Assembly: GCF_003581585.1 (NCBI RefSeq)
Contig: NZ_QXIR01000002.1
Coordinates: forward strand, 124,001 to 188,000
From: Bacillus salacetis
Lineage (GTDB): Bacteria; Bacillota; Bacilli; Bacillales; Bacillaceae_B
Length of the DNA stretch: 64,000 nucleotides
Direction: 5' to 3'
Shown: positions 9,270-18,173 of the stretch, piece after piece
Layout: each line of letters opens with the position of its first letter
Position numbering within the stretch: position 1 is the stretch's first letter
Program-made: the position numbers and the translations under genes
Notes under the pieces: model-generated
Seen by the model: the letters and a program-made list of their open reading frames with translations, nothing else
Told to the model about the DNA's origin: nothing
Databases searched by the model: none

Positions 9270-9536
9270 TTAGACTTCCGCTGTTCCAATGAAGTCTTTC
9301 AAAAGTTCTTCAGCCTGAATGCGTGCCTGAACATTATCCGTGCTGATAGGTGTGAATTCCAATTGTCCTGCACGTTCAGAAACTTCAATCATGATATCAT
9401 TCGATACATGGAAAGGAAAAAGAGCCCTCGGCAGATGCTGAATTTCATTCTGCTCTTCCATTTGATCACATTCGTATAATGATAGTGTAATAATTTCATC
9501 AGACATATTTTCAATTTTATATAGACCGATATCCAT
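9270..9536 (-). CDS. hypothetical protein, 88 aa, acidic
   Basis: Start ATG with AGGAG eight bases upstream, and own terminator. Acidic, no membrane segment or signal; begins MDIGLYKIENMSDEIITLSL. Family not recognised. It shares direction with topB (upstream) but 195 bases separate them. Confidence 0.7.
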   Translation of the reverse strand: MDIGLYKIENMSDEIITLSLYECDQMEEQNEIQHLPRALFPFHVSNDIMIEVSERAGQLEFTPISTDNVQARIQAEELLKDFIGTAEV

Positions 9537-9730
9537 TACAGTTCACTCCTCTATGAATAGTTAAGATGTGTTGTTAATCTAAAGTTACCCTTTATCTCGA
9601 GGTTAAAACCGTATTTAAGAATAATTTTTTCAGTCCATCTGCAATTGATCTATGCTTTCTCAAGGAATCCGGGGGCTCATACCTTGCTCCACTAATATTT
9701 CCGTCTCTCAATCTATTAAATGAGATCATG

Positions 9731-11881
9731 TCAATTTTGAAATTCGAACTCCAGTTTTTTTGCCTCGCTGTTCCATTTAAGGGCTGCATCAAAAGTGCGT
9801 TCTCCTTTTTTGAACCCCTTAATAACATCCGTCCTTCCTTCACTGATCAACTTTTTCGCATTCGTTTGGGATATCTTCTTCTTCATGATCATCTTGGAAA
9901 GAGTAAAACTGCATTTTGTTTTTTTATAAGCACTGCATCCATAGAATTCCCCTTTATCAATCACCTTTGCTTTGCAGAATGGACATGCTCCGACCGATTT
10001 GCCGAGTGATGAGCGTGAGCTTGTCCTCTGGATGGTCTCCGTATCGATTCCATCGAAGGTCCATTCACCCGAAGCTTCGACAGCATCTTCAATGATCTTT
10101 CCACTCAGCTTTTTCACCTGCTCCATAAACTGGGGAGCCGAAGCTTTTCCTTGTCCGATTTCACGCAGCCTCTGTTCCCATTTGGCTGTCATTTCTGGTG
10201 ATGCAAGAATTTTTTCACCGATTGCTTCTATTAATACTTTGCCCTTGTCGGTAGCAAAAACCGCATTTCGTTTTACATCAATATACTTTCTGTCTTTCAA
10301 CCCGGCTATGATACTCGCCCTTGTTGCCTCTGTACCCAATCCTTCGGTGCTCGAGAGGACTTTTTCCAGTTCTTCATTGTCTAAATGCCTGCCTGCCGTT
10401 TTCATCAAAGTGATAAGCTGACCCTCTGTATATCTTTTAGGGGGCTGTGTCTTTCCCTCTTTCACTTTGACGCTCTTCACCTTTCCTGTCTCTCCTGCCA
10501 GGACGTGCGGGAGAAGCTGTTCATCCTCTGATTCGTTTTGGAAAATGACTTTTCTCCATCCTTCCTGGATTTGCACTTTACCTTTGGAAACAAATTCTGC
10601 ACGGCCATCCACCAGTGTGACCAGAGTGGTATAATCGAAAATCGACTTATCATAATGAGCTGCAATAAGCCTGCGGACCACCAGGTCATAAATTTTCTGT
10701 TCATCTGCCTGGAGTTTCTCAGGATCTTTGACTTGTTCGGTCGGAATGATGGCATAGTGATCGGTTACCTTCTGTTCATTCACATACCTCTTATTGTTCA
10801 TCAACGACTTTACAGGCTGTGGAAAAAGGTCTTGATAGGAAGAAAGACTGATTAATTTGGCCATGATTTCCGGAAACGTTTCTGCTTCTCCTTTAGTGAC
10901 ATAGTTTGAATCTGACCGGGGATAAGAGACAATCCCTTTTTGGTAAAGCTTTTGCAGAGTATCCAGCGTCTTTTGAGGTGAAAATTTATAAAGCTTGTTG
11001 GCTGTCGCCTGAAGTGAAGAAAGATTGAACAGCAACGGCGGCTGATATTCTTTTCTTTCAGTAAAGATATCCTTCACCTCTGCTGGTTTCCCTTTACAAA
11101 ACTCAGAAATTTTAACTGCCGTTTCTTTATCTTGCAGCCTTGATTGTTTATCCTTTTCCCATTTTCCCTGGTAGACCTTTCCCTCGATATCAAAATCGGC
11201 AGTTACCTCCCAGAACGGCTCGCTGACAAAGCTCTCAATCTCTTTCTCTCTCTTGACAATCAGTGCCAAAGTCGGTGTTTGGACACGCCCTGCAGAAAAA
11301 ACATCCGACATGCCTTTTTGTTTTAAAAGGATACTGTATATCCTCGAAGCATTCATTCCGATGATCCAGTCCGCACATGCCCTTGAATACGCTTCAAAAA
11401 ACACGCTTCTGGTATCACTTTCGTCCAATAGCTTGCTGAACCCCTCTGTAATGGCCTTCGGTGTGAGGGAAGATATCCAAAGTCTCTTCATCGGCTTTTT
11501 GATTCCCGCCATGTTTACGATATTACGTACTATCAGTTCTCCTTCACGGCCAGCATCACCAGCATGAATGATTTCTGTGACATTCGGTTTTTTCAACAGC
11601 GCCTTGACTGCATTGAACTGCTTGAATTTTGAGCGGGTTACTTCATATTTGAATTTTTCCGGAATCATCGGCAAAGTATCTATGCTCCACTTTTTCCATT
11701 GACTATTATATTTTTCAGGAGGCTGCAGCTGCAGGAGATGTCCGATGGCCCACGTAATATAGGCACCTTGAGGAAACAGCTGATTCGGCAGCACTTCAAT
11801 AAACCCCTGTCCCTTCTTATGGGGAAAAGGCTTCGCAAGTGCAGCTCCCTGATCAGGCTTTTCAGCGATTATTACTTTCAT
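9731..11881 (-). CDS. topB: DNA topoisomerase III
   Basis: 716 residues, full length for Gram-positive TopB. The type IA toprim domain starts MKVIIAEKPDQGAALA, with the acidic HAGDAGREGELIVR motif. The catalytic tyrosine lies in GIVSYPRSDSNYVT. A C-terminal four-cysteine zinc ribbon (CPFCKAK...CSAYKKTKC) follows at about 630-670. The enzyme relaxes or decatenates DNA by single-strand passage. AAGGAG precedes the start. Confidence 0.96.
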   Translation of the reverse strand: MKVIIAEKPDQGAALAKPFPHKKGQGFIEVLPNQLFPQGAYITWAIGHLLQLQPPEKYNSQWKKWSIDTLPMIPEKFKYEVTRSKFKQFNAVKALLKKPNVTEIIHAGDAGREGELIVRNIVNMAGIKKPMKRLWISSLTPKAITEGFSKLLDESDTRSVFFEAYSRACADWIIGMNASRIYSILLKQKGMSDVFSAGRVQTPTLALIVKREKEIESFVSEPFWEVTADFDIEGKVYQGKWEKDKQSRLQDKETAVKISEFCKGKPAEVKDIFTERKEYQPPLLFNLSSLQATANKLYKFSPQKTLDTLQKLYQKGIVSYPRSDSNYVTKGEAETFPEIMAKLISLSSYQDLFPQPVKSLMNNKRYVNEQKVTDHYAIIPTEQVKDPEKLQADEQKIYDLVVRRLIAAHYDKSIFDYTTLVTLVDGRAEFVSKGKVQIQEGWRKVIFQNESEDEQLLPHVLAGETGKVKSVKVKEGKTQPPKRYTEGQLITLMKTAGRHLDNEELEKVLSSTEGLGTEATRASIIAGLKDRKYIDVKRNAVFATDKGKVLIEAIGEKILASPEMTAKWEQRLREIGQGKASAPQFMEQVKKLSGKIIEDAVEASGEWTFDGIDTETIQRTSSRSSLGKSVGACPFCKAKVIDKGEFYGCSAYKKTKCSFTLSKMIMKKKISQTNAKKLISEGRTDVIKGFKKGERTFDAALKWNSEAKKLEFEFQN

Positions 11882-12088
11882 TTCCGGCTCCTTTTTTATA
11901 AAAATTTTTTAATACCCGTCACTTATATGGCAAATATTCTTCATTGTAGCATAATTCCCGCCAACTTTGAGATGCGGCAATTCCCAAGCGGGAAATCGAT
12001 TTGAAAATCTGGTACAGTTAAAAAGGAAACACTTCGCAGGACTTTAGGCATAAATAGAACATGTACAGTTTAGAAATGAGGAATTTAT

Positions 12089-13831
12089 ATGTCCACAGGA
12101 CCCACACCTTCAAGTTGGAATCGATTCATTCGCTTAATGAAGATCGGCCGGCCGTCTAAATGGATTTTCATTTCGGCATTGGTATTAAGTTTGTTCGAGA
12201 CGGCGGCTTCACTTATCGTGCCTCTTTTCACCAAGTCATTGGTGGATCAAATCTCAGGCGCAGGCATTGAAATGAGCTTGATTTTTCTTCTCCTTGCTGC
12301 CTTTATCGTGCAGGCAGTAACTGGAGGATTCTCCTATTATCTCATGACTTATATAGGAGAAACATTCGTTGCGAAAATCAGGAAAGCTTTATGGAACCAT
12401 GTACTCGAACTGCCCGTCCCGTTCTTCGATTCCCATCAGTCGGGTGAGACAATGAGCAGGATCACCCAGGACACAAATACAGTCAAAACATTGATTACCA
12501 ATCACCTTGTCACGTTTGTTTCCGGCATCGTAACCATCCTCGGATCGATCATCATCCTTTTAACAATCGACTGGAGCATGACCGTCATTATGTTTGTCGC
12601 GGTTCCCGTTTCACTCATCATTCTCATGCCGCTTGGCAGGAAGATGCATGCCATTTCCAGGCAGACACAGGATGAGATGGCTGATTTCAGCGGAAATCTG
12701 GGCAGGGTGCTTTCAGAAATAAGGCTTGTAAAGTCTTATAACGGCCAGCCGGTTGAAAGGGAAAGCGGCAGGAAAGGCATACAAAACCTGTTTCAATTCG
12801 GTTTGAAGGAAGCAAAGATCCAGGCAGTCGTATCCCCCTTTATGACGACCATTATGATGGTGGTCCTGGTAGTGATCATTGGATACGGCGGTGCGAGGGT
12901 ATCAGCTGGTGCCCTCTCGGCCGGTTCCCTGGTCGCCATCATCATCTACATGTTCCAAATCATAGTTCCCTTCACCCAAATGGCCACTTTTTTTACAGCT
13001 TTTCAAAAAGCGTCAGGTGCAACTGAACGGATACAGGAGCTGTTGGACGAGGATGCTGAAGAAAGCGAAGATGGTTTGAAAAAATTCTTCTCGGAAGAAA
13101 AGCTGATTTTTGAAGATGTGTCTTTCGGCTATACCGATAACAGACAGATTCTTGACTCGTTATCTTTTGAAATATCAAAAGGCCGGACCGGTGCATTTGT
13201 AGGTCCGAGCGGCGGCGGGAAAACCACGATCTTTTCATTAATCGAGCGGTTTTACCCTTTGTCCAGCGGTGATATCAAATTGGGAAATACATCGATAAAG
13301 AACATTCCCTTACAGGAATGGAGGGGGGCAATCGGATATGTCTCCCAGGAAAGTCCGATCATGTCAGGGACGATCTTTGAAAACATCTGCTATGGATTGC
13401 AAAGGGAAGTAAAAGATGAAGAAGTGTTTGATGCGGCAAGACAAGCGAATGCTTATGAGTTCATAATGAATCTGACTGATGGGTTTCAAACTCAGGTGGG
13501 TGAACGGGGAGTGAAGCTGTCAGGCGGGCAGCGGCAGCGAATCGCGATTGCCAGGGCATTGCTGCGTGATCCAAAGATACTTTTGCTGGATGAAGCTACA
13601 TCAAACCTTGACAGCGAGTCTGAACTGCTTGTCCAGATTGCCTTGAAAAATCTGATGAAGGGAAGAACTACCCTTATTATAGCGCATCGGCTATCAACGG
13701 TGGTAGAAGCAGATACAATTTTTGTCATAGAAAGCGGAACTATTTCCGGAAGCGGCACACACCAGGAACTTCTGCAGACGAATGAGCTATACAGCAAGCT
13801 GGTGCAGCAGCAGCTCGCAGCTGAGAAGTAG
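12089..13831 (+). CDS. ABC exporter, fused permease and ATPase (BmrA-like)
   Basis: 580 residues. Six-helix membrane domain (about 1-320) followed by an ATPase domain with Walker A GPSGGGKTT, signature LSGGQRQR, Walker B ILLLDEAT and H-loop AHR. Close in pattern to B. subtilis BmrA, a homodimeric multidrug exporter (for example TFFTAFQKASGATERI and YVSQESPIMSGTIFENICYG). Substrate unknown. Single gene with its own terminator; GAGGAA precedes the ATG. Confidence 0.93.
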   Translation: MSTGPTPSSWNRFIRLMKIGRPSKWIFISALVLSLFETAASLIVPLFTKSLVDQISGAGIEMSLIFLLLAAFIVQAVTGGFSYYLMTYIGETFVAKIRKALWNHVLELPVPFFDSHQSGETMSRITQDTNTVKTLITNHLVTFVSGIVTILGSIIILLTIDWSMTVIMFVAVPVSLIILMPLGRKMHAISRQTQDEMADFSGNLGRVLSEIRLVKSYNGQPVERESGRKGIQNLFQFGLKEAKIQAVVSPFMTTIMMVVLVVIIGYGGARVSAGALSAGSLVAIIIYMFQIIVPFTQMATFFTAFQKASGATERIQELLDEDAEESEDGLKKFFSEEKLIFEDVSFGYTDNRQILDSLSFEISKGRTGAFVGPSGGGKTTIFSLIERFYPLSSGDIKLGNTSIKNIPLQEWRGAIGYVSQESPIMSGTIFENICYGLQREVKDEEVFDAARQANAYEFIMNLTDGFQTQVGERGVKLSGGQRQRIAIARALLRDPKILLLDEATSNLDSESELLVQIALKNLMKGRTTLIIAHRLSTVVEADTIFVIESGTISGSGTHQELLQTNELYSKLVQQQLAAEK

Positions 13832-13928
13832 CTTTGTTAAGAATGCACCACCGGCCATTACCGGATCAGAACAGGAAAGAATTTCTGTAGTTTCTGCCTG
13901 CAGCTGTTTCTCCCTGGTTCTGTCTTAC

Positions 13929-13965
13929 GCCTGCCCTGAACTGCTTTAATGGGCAGGCATTTTTC
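13929..13965 (+). terminator. terminator after BmrA-like gene
   Basis: Stem GCCTGCCC / GGGCAGGC followed by ATTTTT. Confidence 0.8.
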
Positions 13966-14059
13966 TGTCTATGACCACATTATTTTGTAAGGTCGAGCAC
14001 CTTGATTTTTTCCGAAAGAAGAAATAAGTGAGATAACAGCCATTATAAAACAAGCTGCT

Positions 14060-14093
14060 AAAAAAGGATTTTCCGCCTATCCGGAAAATCCAC
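14060..14093 (-). terminator. terminator after PPK2 gene
   Basis: Stem GGATTTTCCG / CCGGAAAATCC, followed on the minus strand by TTTTTT. Confidence 0.85.
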
Positions 14094-14098
14094 TGAGT

Positions 14099-14848
14099 CT
14101 AGCCTTTTCGTTTAATATAACGAGATAAATCCACATTATGATCTTCAAGCTTTCTCGTAAGGGTTTGAATGATTATCTCCATGGTTTTCACCCTTGCGAA
14201 TTTTTTATCTTCACCTTCAATGATATGCCATGGTGCATTTTCTTTGCTTGTATTAAAAATCATGTCCTCCACTGCTTCCTTATACTGATCCCATTTCTCC
14301 CTGTTTCGCCAGTCTTCTTCCGTCAGTTTCCAGGATTTCATCGGATCATTCTGCCTGTCGCGGAACCTTTCCAACTGTTCCTCTTTTGAAATATGAAACC
14401 AAAACTTGAGAACGATATAATCTTCATTTGAAAGGATTTCTTCAAAATGATTGATTTCTCCGTAGGCCCTTCGCCATGCAGATTCTTCTGTAAATCCTTC
14501 CACCCTTTCCACCAGGACCCTGCCATACCAGGAACGGTCGAAAATACCGATCTTCCCGTACTTCGGCATTCGATTCCAGAATCGCTGGAGGTAATGATAT
14601 TGTTTTTGTTCGATCGTAGGGGCTGCTGTTGCATGCACTTCATACCCTCTCGGATCCATGTTCTGTGTTGTCCTTTTAATCGCTCCTCCCTTTCCGGCAG
14701 CATCCCATCCTTCAAATACCAAAATGCAGCCGATTTTTTCATCAAGCAGTGCCCTTTGCAATCCCAGGAGCTGAAGCTGCATTTTCTTAAGCCTTTGTTT
14801 ATATTCTTTATTATCGATTTTTTTGGTTAAATCAACCGAATCCAACAT
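14099..14848 (-). CDS. ppk2: polyphosphate kinase 2 family (PPK2)
   Basis: 249 residues, one PPK2 domain. Walker A-like GWDAAGKGGAIKR, then MDPRGYEV, and the Walker B-like DRSWYGRVLVERV with lid arginines following. PPK2 enzymes transfer phosphate between polyphosphate and nucleotides; direction and nucleotide preference cannot be read off. GGAGG precedes the ATG. Single gene. Confidence 0.93.
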   Translation of the reverse strand: MLDSVDLTKKIDNKEYKQRLKKMQLQLLGLQRALLDEKIGCILVFEGWDAAGKGGAIKRTTQNMDPRGYEVHATAAPTIEQKQYHYLQRFWNRMPKYGKIGIFDRSWYGRVLVERVEGFTEESAWRRAYGEINHFEEILSNEDYIVLKFWFHISKEEQLERFRDRQNDPMKSWKLTEEDWRNREKWDQYKEAVEDMIFNTSKENAPWHIIEGEDKKFARVKTMEIIIQTLTRKLEDHNVDLSRYIKRKG

Positions 14849-14907
14849 ATGAAGACCTCCTTGAAACCATCTATGTATTTTTTATCCCGAATAATCCTGC
14901 TTCAAAC

Positions 14908-14939
14908 TAAAACGGCCCTGATTTCCATCAGGACCGTCA
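14908..14939 (-). terminator. terminator after small charged-protein gene
   Basis: Stem ACGGCCCTGAT / ATCAGGACCGT, then TTTTAG on the minus strand. Confidence 0.65.
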
Positions 14940-14945
14940 TTCAGA

Positions 14946-15164
14946 TTAAAACCAGGACCAGCCCCGGTGCTTATCATCTCTTCGATTTTCTGCACCGCCG
15001 ACATTATCCCTCTTGTGCTTTCTCCTTCTATCTTCGGCACCTGCTACGTCATTATTATGATCATGGCGGTGCCTTTTCCCATCATTTTCATTCATTATGA
15101 TGACTTCATTTGCACGAATCAACACTTTATCTGCATTAATGACACGTCTTCTTTCCTCAGACAA
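14946..15164 (-). CDS. small His/Arg/Asp-rich protein, possibly spore-associated
   Basis: 72 residues from a TTG start with AAGGAGG eight bases upstream; the longer ATG frame from 15191 has no site. The product starts MSEERRRVINADKVLIRANE and its second half has two imperfect repeats, DVAGAEDRRRKHKRD and NVGGAENRRDDKHRG. It is extremely charged. I recall similar small proteins in spore formers but cannot name a function. Has its own terminator. Confidence 0.65.
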   Translation of the reverse strand: MSEERRRVINADKVLIRANEVIIMNENDGKRHRHDHNNDVAGAEDRRRKHKRDNVGGAENRRDDKHRGWSWF

Positions 15165-15330
15165 ACCATTCCCCTCCTTTTGCTCAATCATTCTTCAGGG
15201 ACAACCTTGATAGAATGATTGGTTTACTATTAAGATATGTCCGGGGAGAGGAATGGAATGGACATCTATCTCATTTTTAAAAATAAAAGGGCTCTTTCTA
15301 TGAAGCATGAAGTATTTATGGTTTTGTAAC

Positions 15331-15364
15331 AAAAAAAGAGCTGTGACCGTTTGAGTCACAACCC
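15331..15364 (-). terminator. terminator after DUF4064 gene
   Basis: Stem TGTGAC / GTCACA plus GAGCTC-side extension, ending in seven T on the minus strand. Confidence 0.65.
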
Positions 15365-15383
15365 TTTGATTTCCTTCTGATTC

Positions 15384-15806
15384 TTATCCCATCGTTACTG
15401 GTTCTTTTGATTTTCTTACAAATGCCATGATTCCTGCAATCAAGAAGAGAATTCCTGGAAGGAACCCGATGCCGACTGTGCCCAGTCCGACAATCAGTGC
15501 TGCAAGGATGAATAAGATTCCTGAGATGATTGGTTTCTTGTTTCCTTTAATGAGTAGAACTGCAATCAATCCCAGGATGGAACTGAGCAAACCAAGGCCG
15601 ATCAAGAAAGGGCCCATAGAATCCATCATATCCAGGATATAATTTGTGTCTTCTGCTGTAAGAGTAGGATCATTACTGAATTCCTGCTGTATTGAATTTC
15701 TGATTTCCTCGCTATTTGCATTTAGAAAGAAGCCCATAATTGCAAATAAAGCACTCAATACAACACCAATGATTCCCATTACAATTTCTCCAGTGCGTTT
15801 AACCAT
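15384..15806 (-). CDS. DUF4064-like integral membrane protein
   Basis: 140 residues with four predicted membrane helices (about 8-28, 68-88, 95-112, 115-132) and an extracytoplasmic loop between the first two. The opening MVKRTGEIVMGIIGVVLSAL is typical of DUF4064 proteins, whose role is unknown. AAGGAGG precedes the ATG. Confidence 0.8.
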   Translation of the reverse strand: MVKRTGEIVMGIIGVVLSALFAIMGFFLNANSEEIRNSIQQEFSNDPTLTAEDTNYILDMMDSMGPFLIGLGLLSSILGLIAVLLIKGNKKPIISGILFILAALIVGLGTVGIGFLPGILFLIAGIMAFVRKSKEPVTMG

Positions 15807-15876
15807 GTAAATCTCCTCCTTTTGACTTGTTCATTCATTACTTACGAAACACATTAGAAAAAGATTCAGAAAATCT

Positions 15877-16269
15877 TCATTCAATGAATCGTTTTTTCAT
15901 TTCCGGTCCAGGCAGCATGCAGCTTTCTTTCTTACCGAACCACTTGTATCGGTTACGGGCAATATAGTCATACATAACATCCCTTGCAGGCTTGGGGATT
16001 AGCAGGCAGGAATAAAAAACCTTCCAAAACCCGTCCAAATTTTTGGATACCCTCAATGCAGCTGTTGATTTCATAAATGCACGCCCTTGCTCAATCAGAA
16101 TGAAACTATCTGTTTCCGGATCAATCTGATACTCTTCCAATAAAGCTTTTCCTTGTGGGCTTTGCTGTGATGCAAACTGAAAATAGCCTGCCTTGTCCCT
16201 TTTGATTACGAACTGGACGATGTTATTGCAGAGATTGCACACACCATCAAACAAAATGATTCCATGCAT
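15877..16269 (-). CDS. DCC-family thiol-disulfide oxidoreductase (YuxK-like)
   Basis: 130 residues. The DCC motif is DGVCNLCNNIVQF near the N-terminus, a thioredoxin-like CxxC fold. The RDVMYDYIARNRYKWFG stretch is typical of the family. Probable redox enzyme with unknown partner. Confidence 0.9.
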   Translation of the reverse strand: MHGIILFDGVCNLCNNIVQFVIKRDKAGYFQFASQQSPQGKALLEEYQIDPETDSFILIEQGRAFMKSTAALRVSKNLDGFWKVFYSCLLIPKPARDVMYDYIARNRYKWFGKKESCMLPGPEMKKRFIE

Positions 16270-16446
16270 TGATGCAGCCTCCTTTCCCTCAATATCATAT
16301 TACCATTTTTGGTAAGAAATATGTTAATAGTTTGGCATAGGTAAATGAATATGCTTAGAGTTATTGATTTGGACGAAATCCTCTCAATTCACCAGCTTTT
16401 TTCTCATTCACCACCTTGTATGTACAGCCAGGGCAAAATAGTGAAA

Positions 16447-16549
16447 TTGGCTTTTTGAAAAAAACAATGTACATTATAAACAAGGTTTGTAGAAGACTTT
16501 AGACCCCCTCGTTTTTACTGACTTGGCTAGTCCAAGTCAGCTTTTTTTG
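16447..16549 (+). promoter_or_regulatory. promoter plus short leader ending in an intrinsic terminator
   Basis: Candidate sigma-A promoter TTGGCT (16447-16452), 17 bases, TACATT (16470-16475). About 40 bases after the expected start is a perfect nine-pair hairpin CTGACTTGG / CCAAGTCAG (16518-16540) followed by seven T. The next gene begins 80 bases later. It could be an attenuated leader or a free RNA of about 65 nt. Confidence 0.4.
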
Positions 16550-16627
16550 TTTCAGTCCTGAAATATCTGCCTGCTTCCACATAATATCCGGAAGAATCAG
16601 CATCCTAGTGGTTGGAGGTGAACTTTC

Positions 16628-16822
16628 TTGGACAAATATCAAAAGCCGCAGACACCTGACTTTGACAGCCTGGATGACAGGGTGATTGCCTCTGCTTCCG
16701 GAGAACCAAGCATGGTTATCAAAACCAACCTCGATCCGGAAAACATTGAGGAAGATAACCCGTATTTCAATAAATCCGATCAACAAGACCCAAAAAAGTT
16801 TAAAGATTACTTCAAGGAATAA
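16628..16822 (+). CDS. hypothetical hydrophilic protein, 64 aa
   Basis: TTG start with TTGGAGG nine bases upstream. The product is acidic and hydrophilic with no signal or membrane part (MDKYQKPQTPDFDSLDDRV...). Family not recognised. A leader terminator lies upstream and a degenerate palindromic repeat directly downstream. Confidence 0.6.
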   Translation: MDKYQKPQTPDFDSLDDRVIASASGEPSMVIKTNLDPENIEEDNPYFNKSDQQDPKKFKDYFKE

Positions 16823-16823
16823 A

Positions 16824-16885
16824 CGCTTCACTGCTTCACCACTTCACCGCACTGAGGGACTTTCCCCTGTTACGTTAATGCGTTA
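16824..16885. repeat. GGGACTGTCCC repeat, degenerate copy C
   Basis: Contains GAGGGACTTTCCCCTG at its centre with flanks of the family's type (CGCTTCACTGC before, GCGTTAAAGG after). Begins right after the stop codon of the 16628 gene. The arms pair only partly. Confidence 0.6.
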
Positions 16886-16930
16886 AAGGATATGGACGGT
16901 CTTTTTTTGATGTTTACCCTTAGCCGATTG

Positions 16931-17050
16931 ATGATATATTAATGTATATAGGTTATAATAGAGTCGCTTCAGTATACTTCTGGGAGCGGCGGTTAAGTTG
17001 AGAGGCTGCTAGATTCAAGCCTTCTTCTATTAGAACCTTAACTGTTTTTC
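16931..17050 (+). promoter_or_regulatory. promoter and structured leader before alpha/beta hydrolase
   Basis: Candidate promoter ATGATA (16931-16936), 17 bases, TATAAT (16954-16959). The leader then holds a CGCTTCAG/CTGGGAGCG hairpin and a larger structure closed by GTTAAG (16992-16997) with CTTAAC (17037-17042), containing an inner AGGCT/AGCCT stem, and followed by TGTTTTTC. This looks like an attenuator. I cannot match it to a known riboswitch. Confidence 0.4.
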
Positions 17051-17070
17051 ATCATTGATTGCGAGGTTGC

Positions 17071-17892
17071 ATGCATATGTTACATTACAAAACCTATATC
17101 AAAGACGACTTTTCCCCATGGGTGACATTCGTCCATGGTGCTGGAGGAAGCTCCAGTATATGGTTTAAGCAAATAAAAGATTTCAAAAAAGAGTTTAATA
17201 TCCTGCTGATTGATTTAAGAGGACATGGAAAAAGTTCAAAAGCCAGATGGAGGAAGGGAGATTCCTTCGTCCATGTTGCAGATGAAGTCATAGATGTCCT
17301 GGATCATCTTGGCATCAGCAAATCCCATTTCATCGGGATATCCCTTGGGACGATTGTGGTGCAGACCCTTGCACGAAAGCATTCCGACCGCCTTTCATCG
17401 ATGATCCTGGCTGGAGCTGTCATTCAATTGAACCTACGAACTAAATTTTTGCTTGCTGTAGGCAATGCATTTAAATTCATTCTTCCATATATGTGGTTGT
17501 ACAAACTATTCGCCTGGATTATCATGCCGCGCTCGACGCATATCGAATCCAGATACACGTTTGTAAAACAAGCCCGGAAAATGTGCCAGAAAGAATTCAT
17601 CCGCTGGTTCGGTTTGACCAGGTCCATCAATCCCTACCTGAAAAACCTGCAAATGGATTCAAAGGGAATACCGACACTATTCATAATGGGTGAGGAAGAT
17701 CACTTGTTCTTGACTCCCGTTAAGGAACTCGTTTCTAAACAACAGGAGCTGGATCTCCATACCATTAAAGACTCAGGCCACGTCTGTAATATTGATCAGC
17801 CTGAAAAATTCAATTACATTACACTGAATTATTTAAAAAAATTGAATGTCATTCCTGCATCTTTCTTGCTCCATTTCGCCGTCTTCATGTAA
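17071..17892 (+). CDS. alpha/beta hydrolase
   Basis: About 273 residues. Alpha/beta-hydrolase fold with oxyanion-hole HGAGGSSSIW, nucleophile elbow GISLGT, acid region MGEEDHLF and catalytic histidine in SGHVCNIDQPE. Substrate unknown. The start is ATG 17071 or 17077; GAGG lies upstream and the longer TTG frame is unlikely. The terminator hairpin overlaps the stop codon, so the last residues (LLHFAVFM) are encoded by its stem. Confidence 0.88.
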   Translation: MHMLHYKTYIKDDFSPWVTFVHGAGGSSSIWFKQIKDFKKEFNILLIDLRGHGKSSKARWRKGDSFVHVADEVIDVLDHLGISKSHFIGISLGTIVVQTLARKHSDRLSSMILAGAVIQLNLRTKFLLAVGNAFKFILPYMWLYKLFAWIIMPRSTHIESRYTFVKQARKMCQKEFIRWFGLTRSINPYLKNLQMDSKGIPTLFIMGEEDHLFLTPVKELVSKQQELDLHTIKDSGHVCNIDQPEKFNYITLNYLKKLNVIPASFLLHFAVFM

Positions 17893-17903
17893 GACGGTTT
17901 TTT
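17879..17903 (+). terminator. terminator overlapping the hydrolase stop codon
   Basis: Stem CCGTCTT / AAGACGG with loop CATGT and six T; TAA at 17890-17892 lies in it. Confidence 0.85.
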
Positions 17904-18173
17904 ATATGATTCAAAGCTGCAATATCAATTTCAGAACCCAGGCAATCTTTCTTTCAACAGGAAGATTATGCTCACAAAGCAATTTTATGTTCAATAAGGA
18001 TATAATCTGTAATCTTTTAAAATAATACAAATTTATTTTAAAAAAGGGCTAATAAAATATGTCGCTCTCTGCCACATTGGCTTTACATCATCACAACTTT
18101 GGGTAATGAATACTACCGAGCCCTAAATAAGGTATAAATTCAAGTCCAATGTATAGAGAAAGAAGGTGAATAA

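Noticed and set aside
9592-9729. 45-codon minus-strand frame just after topB (MISFNRLRDGNISGARYE...)
   Set aside because: Starts two bases after the topB stop but lacks a ribosome binding site at the right distance and has no recognised family.
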